Assembly (NCBI GenBank): GCA_050084515.1 | Contig: CM114271.1 | Span: 43,400,001 to 43,464,000, forward strand | DNA from: Blasia pusilla | Lineage: Eukaryota > Marchantiophyta > Marchantiopsida > Blasiales | Length of the DNA: 64,000 bases | Direction of reading: 5' to 3' | Shown here: in pieces, positions 58,001-64,000 of the stretch | Layout: each line of letters begins with the position of its first letter | How positions within the stretch are numbered: position 1 is the stretch's first letter | Notes under the pieces: model-generated | Told to the model about the DNA's origin: nothing | What the model saw: only the letters and a program-made list of their open reading frames with translations | Databases searched by the model: none | Translations under genes and position numbers: made by a program

Positions 58001-59090
58001 ATCCAATGGTTGGAAGAAGAGTAAAGGCCATGATAACATAAAAATGCCACAAGGACTCGAAAGAATCCTACTTAATGCCCTCTTCCTCCTTCTTGGCCAT
58101 TTTTTTCTACCCTCCACCCTCAAGGAGAGCTCCAAAAATCATGAAACTTGTCCTTGGATGGCAACCCTAGCACAGGAACAAAGAGCAAAAGAAAAAACAT
58201 CCAAATGACCACACACACATGGATTTAAAAATCATAAACCCTAAATCGGGTCTTTCATTTTTTGTTTCATCATGGGGCGCTAACTAGGAGATCTGAACCG
58301 TTGAAGTGGTGGAGGATTGTAACAAATCAGTTTGTCCTAAGGTTTAGCATCATCCAATGGTCGGACAAAGAGGTAAGGCTTTGCTAACATAAAAATGCCA
58401 AAAGGACTTGAAAGAACCTTACTTAATGTCCTCTTCCTCCTTCTTGACCCCTCTTTTTCTACCCTCCATCCTCAAGGAGGGGTCAAAAGATCATGGAACT
58501 TTTCCCAGGGTGGCATATCTAACCTAGGAATAAAGGGCAAAAGAAAAAACTGCAAGTGACCTCACACGCATGGAATCCTAAACCCTAAAATAAGTCTTTC
58601 ATTTTCGGTTTCATCATGGGGAGGCTAACTAGGACATCTGAACCAATGAAGTTGTGGAGGGATTTATTGCATTGGCTTGTGCCAAGTTTCAGCACCTTCC
58701 AATGGTTGGCGGAAGAGTTAATGCCACGATAACATGAAAATGCCAGAAGGACTCAAAAGAATTCTACTCAATGCCCTCTTCCTCCTTCTTCACTCCTCTT
58801 TTTCTACCCTCCACCATCAACAAGGTGTCCAAAAATCATACACTTTTCCCAGGGTGACACCCATTATCCAAGAACAAAGGGCAAAAGAAAAAACTTCTAA
58901 TGACCACCCACACATGGAATTAAAACTCGTAAACCCTAAAACAAGTCTTTCATTTTTGGTTTCATCATAGATGGCTAAGTAGGAGATCTGAACCGTTGAA
59001 GTTGTGGAGGAATTTAATGCCTTGGCTTGTGCCAAGTTTCAACACCATCCAATGGTTGGAAGAAAAATTAACGCCATGAAAAGATAACTA
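55060..59090. repeat. Satellite array: about 12 tandem monomers of about 349 bp
   Basis: The anchor CATAAACCCT or a variant occurs at 55091, 55441, 55780, 56134, 56479, 56828, 57181, 57527, 57882, 58233, 58577 and 58928. The spacings are 339-355 and average about 349. Every unit also carries GATCTGAACCGTT, CAC(C)ATCCAATGGTTGGAAG, GAATCCTACTCAATGCCCTC and GGGAACACAAGG-like segments in the same order. Units differ by scattered substitutions and small indels, so the array is not freshly amplified. The sequence has no long frame in any unit. It sits just inside the right end of the CACTA-type element. Confidence 0.95.
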
Positions 59091-59407
59091 CATGAAAATT
59101 GCAAGAATGTTCAAACTTTTTCTAGAGGGGCAACCTACCCAAGGAAGGCAAGGTATATGTGTGTATATATCTATATAAATATATATCAACAAAAATAAAG
59201 AACTCGGTAATATTGGAGCATGAAATCACTTAAACACATTAGTCGTTGTTCATGACTCAGTACTACTAGGCAAATTAAACAAGTGCAACTAGTCTTGACT
59301 AAAGGATATTGATAACTACCTTAGTAATAAACAGATGACTAAGTGAGTTGTGCAAACAGAAATTTGAGGACTAAACCATTTTAGTCATAATTTGAGTAAT
59401 TCTTTCG
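59091..59407. repeat. Right subterminal region of the CACTA-type element
   Basis: After the satellite ends comes an AT-rich TATATA tract (about 59155-59190), then repeated TGACTA, TAGTC and GACTAAG words up to the terminal repeat, like those at the left end. Confidence 0.55.
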
Positions 59408-59455
59408 ATGAGTCATTTAAAGCCTAGTCATAAAAACCACACATTTCTTCTAGTG
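59408..59455 (-). repeat. Right CACTA terminal inverted repeat
   Basis: Inverted copy of 39518-39562, ending TTTCTTCTAGTG and followed by TTG. Confidence 0.8.
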
Positions 59456-59458
59456 TTG

Positions 59459-60703
59459 CCCAACGGGTTTCTCACCCAAGTTTTCTCGGTACCCGGTCAC
59501 TCACACGGGCTCGAGACATGGGAATGGGTGCGAACAAGGATTAAATAGATGTACGGGCTAAGCGCACTCATCCGGCTTGCATCGAAACCACACATAGCGA
59601 TCACTAAGCCCAAACTCGCCCGCGCAAGGCCCACGCGAGCCTTGCCTAGGCCTATCGTGGACTTGGTGTGGGCTATAGAATGGATGGCAAGAATGGGTGA
59701 CGGATCACTTGATTAGGTGCGGGCTGACCTAGCCCATGTTTGTGGTGTAGGAAGGATGGGTCATGGGAATTCGGGCGCACATGAGCTTGTCCATCCTAGG
59801 GACGTACATCAGTTTGCAAACACAAACTTGATGTGTATATAAACTTGCCTTTAAACTTATTTGATTCTTGACCGCCTCCCTTAATCCGAGCCTGCACTTG
59901 TTCTTGCCTTTCAAGCCCATATGGGCGACTGGGTTCCAAGAAAACCCCAAGCGGGGATTTGTTGGGCATGTTTGTGGATGGAGAAGTTTGTTTCCATACA
60001 ACCTTGTTTGTCATGTGCATGCATATTGCTTCAAAACATACATCGATTTTTTGCACATCGACTATAACTTGAAGTACAAACACACAACATACCATATAAA
60101 CGCATGGCATTCAAACACCACGATGATTGTATTACAAAATATCTACAATAAATCAAACTCACTCGAAAACTCTCACACAAACTCCATCTCTCTCTCTTAT
60201 GTCAAACCAAACCCATTCTCCTAATGATAGGCCAAGGTTGCATAGAAACGAACTTGTTCCCTAAGATGACAAGTCTCTCATCTCTACACATACCACACTC
60301 TAGAAATCTCTCGAAGAGTAGACCATGGTCAAGTTATTCTCCCAAGAGGGATAATCCACTCTCATTGGAAGAGCAAGCAAGCTCAATGCCTCTCAACGCT
60401 TAGCCGATCATATTTTGACACAAATAGATTACCTCTTATCTCTTCCAAAATATCCTCATTTACTCACTTCATATCTTCCAAACTATCCCAACTACCTTAG
60501 CCACCAACCAAGATTACTTTTTTTTTTCTTTTATTAATGCACCAACCCCACTACTTTACTTTACTTTACTAATCCCATGTCTCATTTATTATCTCTTTTT
60601 CTAAAGTTGGGTCCGTATAAAAGAGGTTTGAACATGATTTTTTTTCCTAAGCTAATTTATTTAATACTAATAAAACTCTCTCTTAACTTAATGGGAGAGG
60701 AGT
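59459..60703. other. Non-coding flank, perhaps the 3' LTR area of the gypsy element
   Basis: No gene supported. Its position, downstream of the minus-strand gypsy pol, is where a 3' LTR would lie, but I found no clear TG...CA ends. If the CACTA-type element inserted here, the left half of that LTR would lie left of 39517. Confidence 0.35.
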
Positions 60704-63700
60704 TTACATAGTGGGAAATTTTACTATACGACATTTATCCCCTCCAAACCTGCACATCGTCTGGTATGTGCCAAAAACATCAAGACTTCTTGCTATCTTA
60801 TTCAGACTTATTTTTGATGTGTCTCTAGATAGATTGATCTGATTTTTCAAAATCAAGAAATCCCTCACATCTACCGAAAATCGTGACAACTTGAGAATTA
60901 TGCCATCTAGCTCTCGTAGTTTATAAGTGGCACTGTAAAAAACAAAAACTATAATATATTGACCAAACCAACGACGTGACATTTTTTTAATGGTACTATG
61001 TTGGTTTTCGAGGCTGTTGTCATGCACCAAGACCCAATCTCCTTCTCTTATAGGCTCCTTCCAAAGTCGATGAGTTTTGTCAAAGCGCTCCTTATTTTTC
61101 AAGCTTGCTTCCTTCATTTTTACTAATGATTGCGCGATATATTCTTGACGCCGCTCTAGCTGTTGCATTCGAAGTGCTAGGAGCTCTTTCCCTCTCGAGC
61201 CCGTCCTCCCATGGCAAACCCATCCAAGTAGGAATATCTTCTTTTGTTGGCATTATTAGCTTTTGATCGACCTTTCATCAACTTTGTAGGCATGAACCCT
61301 GTAACGGTGTTATGAGTGGTTCTATCTGCCCATAAAGAAAATGGAAGGAATCTAGGCTAATCAGTGTAACAATCTCCACACGTCTTTACCAATGCTTGAA
61401 TATTAGCGGATGTCCCCTTCTGCTCTTGCCGTTTGCCTCTGGATTCATGAAGGTTGTTAATCTCAGCTAGATTCCATACCTCTTGAAGAACTCTCGTGCT
61501 TCCTCCGCATTCAACTCACCTCTATCTGCACGGGTTTCTCCGACACTTCCATATGGAGCAACAATGTGTTTTAGAATAAAACGACATATAGGCTCTTTTG
61601 TTTTAGCTCGTAAAGTCCTCCCTTCTACAAAGTTGGACAACTCTTCTCCTGCTAGGACCATGTAATGCATTCCCCAAGGACCTAGTGGCATACCAACTAG
61701 ATCTATAATCCACTAATATGAATAGACAAAGGATACGTGGGTTTAAGTCCATCTCTCACCCTGATTTTTTTATTGAAACTCACATTTAACACATGACACA
61801 ACATATCTCTCAATATCCTTGTACATGCCTTTCCACCAATACCTTATCTTGGTGAAAGTTGCCCAAGTACCTCTATGTTTTGCCCATAAAGAATTGTGGA
61901 AATTCTTTGAGCACTTGCATTTTTGTCCCATTGTCAACCTCTGATGACCCTTTTTTTTGAACATTTTGTAGTTGGGATATTTTTTGGTACAGAAATAGGT
62001 AAAAGTCTTTATGAAGGAAGATTGAAGATTTTGTTGAAGATTGTAAATATGAATAGAGGAAGAGAAATAGTTGGAAGAGTACTTGATAAGGCTAGTCAGT
62101 GAAACTCCATTGAGAAGACAAGGAGATTGGAAGATCAGGGAATTCTTGGAGGAGTGAGAATTGTTGTAAGCGGAGGAAAGGAGAAGGGACAGGGAAGAAG
62201 TAGGAGAGGCGCGGGTACTTCTCAACAAAGACCGCAGTATGGGAAGATGGGGAAAAACTGTTAAATGAAGACTTGTAAAGGACTTCTTCTTTGCAACAGA
62301 AGTTCAAAGGAAGTCTTCGTGCGAAGATTGTGAAGACTACGAAAACTGTAAATAATGAACAGTTGCGGCAGTTTCGGAAGGAGGAAATGAAAGGGCGTCG
62401 GGGTTTAGAAGGAAGTGGACAAGACATCGACCGATTCCACGAAAGTGAAGAGTTAGAGAATCTGAATTGAAGGGGTTAACCGTTAGAAATCTAGAGTAGA
62501 ATAGAAAGAGCTGCCACCTTCTTGAGGTCTCTTTGAGATCTTCGTTGGAACTTTGTTATCCAAGATTCGCAAGAGTCTTTATCTGCACTTGAGAAGAGTC
62601 TTTTCCAAGAGGGAAGAAAATCATTTTGTTCTTTTGTACTAGTGAAGACTCCGTCATTGAAATTAGTGAAATGCCTAGTGAAGAAGGAGTTATTCTTGAC
62701 ATTTCTTATAAAACCTCTCTTTACTCAGGAAACGGTGATCTCTTGGGAACGAACTTAATACTTTGCGATTAAAAGAGTACCTTTTCCTTAAGTTGTACAT
62801 TACACATCCACCATCCTCAAGGGCATTCCATCTCTCCTCTTTGACCTTTTCCAAAGATATCCATCTTATAATAGATAGCCATACGCCTTATGCCGAATCT
62901 CCTTGAAGAACTTGTCTATCCACCCTCCGTCTCTTTGAAGAGTGCTTAAATAGCGCCCAATTTCTTTTAACTTGCCCTCATACAAATTCTCTTTGAAGGC
63001 TAGAACATCCTCTATGCCACTCTGTTCTCGAGATGACACTAGCTTGTCACACATATGCATCATCTTCATCTATCTTTGTTGCCTCCATATCTTTTGCTTG
63101 ACTAAATCTAGCTCTAGACAACATGCTAGCTACTGAGTTCTCTTTCCCAACTATATGCCTCATTTGTGGATTCAAGGACCTTATGTAGGCTATCCAACGT
63201 AACATGGCTATATCTGGAGTTGTACAATTTGCAATCATATCTAACAAAGGTAGACAATCCACCTCAAGCAATACATGAGCTCCATAAGATACTCCTTCTT
63301 AGCTTTCATCACAATCACAACTCCCCAAAGCTCCCTCTTTACTTGAGGATACCTCTTCTGTCGTTCCGTGAGTATACGAGCTCTAAACCTTGTTGCAAAC
63401 CTTCTTCTGTGTGCATCATCTTGCCCAACTACCCACTCGATAGCAATAGGGCTAGTGTCGATTGTGATAATTTTAGGTCTTCCATATTTGTAGCTCACTT
63501 GTTGTAGAACCGGCGGTGACTTCAATGCTTCCTTCAACAACATCGTCGTTGCTCTTTGCTTGTTCTGCCAAGTGAACTTCTTCTTCTTTCTCAACAGCTC
63601 ATACAAAGGATCAGATATATATTCAAAATGCGGAATCCACACTTGAAAAAATACACAAGCTCCTAAAAACCTTCTCATTTACGTGATGTTTTCGCATTCT

Positions 63701-64000
63701 CGTATCCTCCCGATGACATCTACTTTTGTTGGATTTGGTTTTTGACCAAACTCTCCAAAAAGATAACCTACTACCACAATTTGAGGAATCCCAAAGCTTC
63801 ACTTTTCTCCAGAAAGAGTAACATTCATCTCTTCTAATCTTGTTAGGATCATATCCACATCACAAATATGATCAGACACAAATTTTCTACACCCATCTTT
63901 CATAACCCTCTCATATCTATCTTCTATTGCAAATCCTTTTATATGAATATCATCTACAAAAGGGATGGTTTTCTCAAGAATGAACTCTCTCAAGATCTTA
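60704..64000 (-). pseudogene. Ty3/gypsy pol (reverse transcriptase, RNase H, integrase), decayed, runs off the right edge
   Basis: From right to left: reverse transcriptase with the catalytic box as FVDDIHIKG (63993-63799); the connection and RNase H (63678-63241) with RRFLGACVFFQVWIPHF and ITIDTSPIAIEWVVGQ; more RNase H (63271-63047) with WIAYIRSLNPQMRHIVGKEN; then the integrase zinc-binding region, KIRYWWKGMYKDIERYVVSCVKC (about 61840-61780), core pieces around 61691-61467 (RADRGELNAEEAREFFKRYGI) and the integrase tail (61168-60704) with REGDWVLVHDNS and MSRRWFGQY. The order is typical of gypsy. Stops and frame changes are frequent, and a solo LTR (61942-62813) splits the integrase. The gag and protease region is beyond the window. 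Confidence 0.88.
61942..62813 (+). repeat. Solo LTR (872 bp) inserted in the gypsy integrase
   Basis: Starts TGATGACCC and ends ACATCCACCA. The gypsy protein stops at ...DGMPLR (about 62820) on one side and resumes with VDNGTKM-like and FHNSLWAKHRGTWATF on the other. The flanks are ACCTC (61937-61941) and TCCTC (62814-62818), four of five matching. CTTATAAAACC at about 62706 could be its TATA box, which gives the plus orientation. No internal retrotransposon sequence is present. Confidence 0.7.

Noticed and set aside
55060-59090. CRISPR-like array or gene family
   Set aside because: The 349-bp units are contiguous with no unique spacers and hold no conserved frame, so this is a eukaryotic satellite.
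59868-60224. 118-codon plus-strand frame as a gene
   Set aside because: No motif, no splice context and low-complexity composition, in a repeat-flanked spacer.

Overview
This window looks like nuclear DNA of a land plant with swimming sperm, such as a bryophyte or another free-sporing plant. Two things point there. First, most of the window is plant-type transposable elements (Ty1/copia, Ty3/gypsy, MULE, CACTA and LINEs). Second, the only clear conserved host gene inside the transposon-rich part is the 3' end of an axonemal-type dynein heavy chain, a gene flowering plants lack. The exact species cannot be read from the sequence.

Layout. 1-9299: two Ty1/copia retrotransposons in tandem on the minus strand that share one LTR (LTR - pol - LTR - pol, the left one cut by the window edge). 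They are inserted in the reverse transcriptase of an older plus-strand copia element (9300-10919), which is followed by LINE debris and an inverted solo LTR of the same LTR family (11590-12360). 13425-17279: six intact 3'-terminal exons of a dynein heavy chain. 17280-24227: gene-poor sequence with hairpins and small repeats around one intronless minus-strand gene (19986-21125) for a secreted SMP-30/gluconolactonase-like beta-propeller.

24240-38285: a 14.05-kb Mutator-like element (MULE) with 85-bp terminal inverted repeats (83 of 85 identical) and a 12-bp flanking repeat (11 of 12). It carries a decayed transposase gene, a four-exon accessory gene on the plus strand and a second accessory gene on the minus strand that starts at the right terminal repeat. 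The coding frames are largely free of frameshifts but are cut by nine in-frame stops, all of which could come from C-to-T change of CAG, CAA or CGA. The non-coding parts of the element are peppered with a TAGCCGCC-like motif. I consider this element the most interesting item in the window.

39518-59455: the two ends match a CACTA-type transposon (CACTA...TAGTG, TTG on both sides). Inside are remnants of a CACTA accessory gene, two broken LINEs with long (TG)n and (GA)n tracts, and a 12-copy satellite of about 349 bp. 60704-64000: a degraded minus-strand Ty3/gypsy pol that runs off the right edge and is interrupted by an 872-bp solo LTR.

How it fits together: the dynein and the propeller gene are the host genes. 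Everything else is nested mobile DNA of different ages: young copia copies broken only by small indels, an older MULE decayed by point substitution, and strongly degraded LINE and gypsy copies. No rRNA, tRNA or CRISPR array was recognised.
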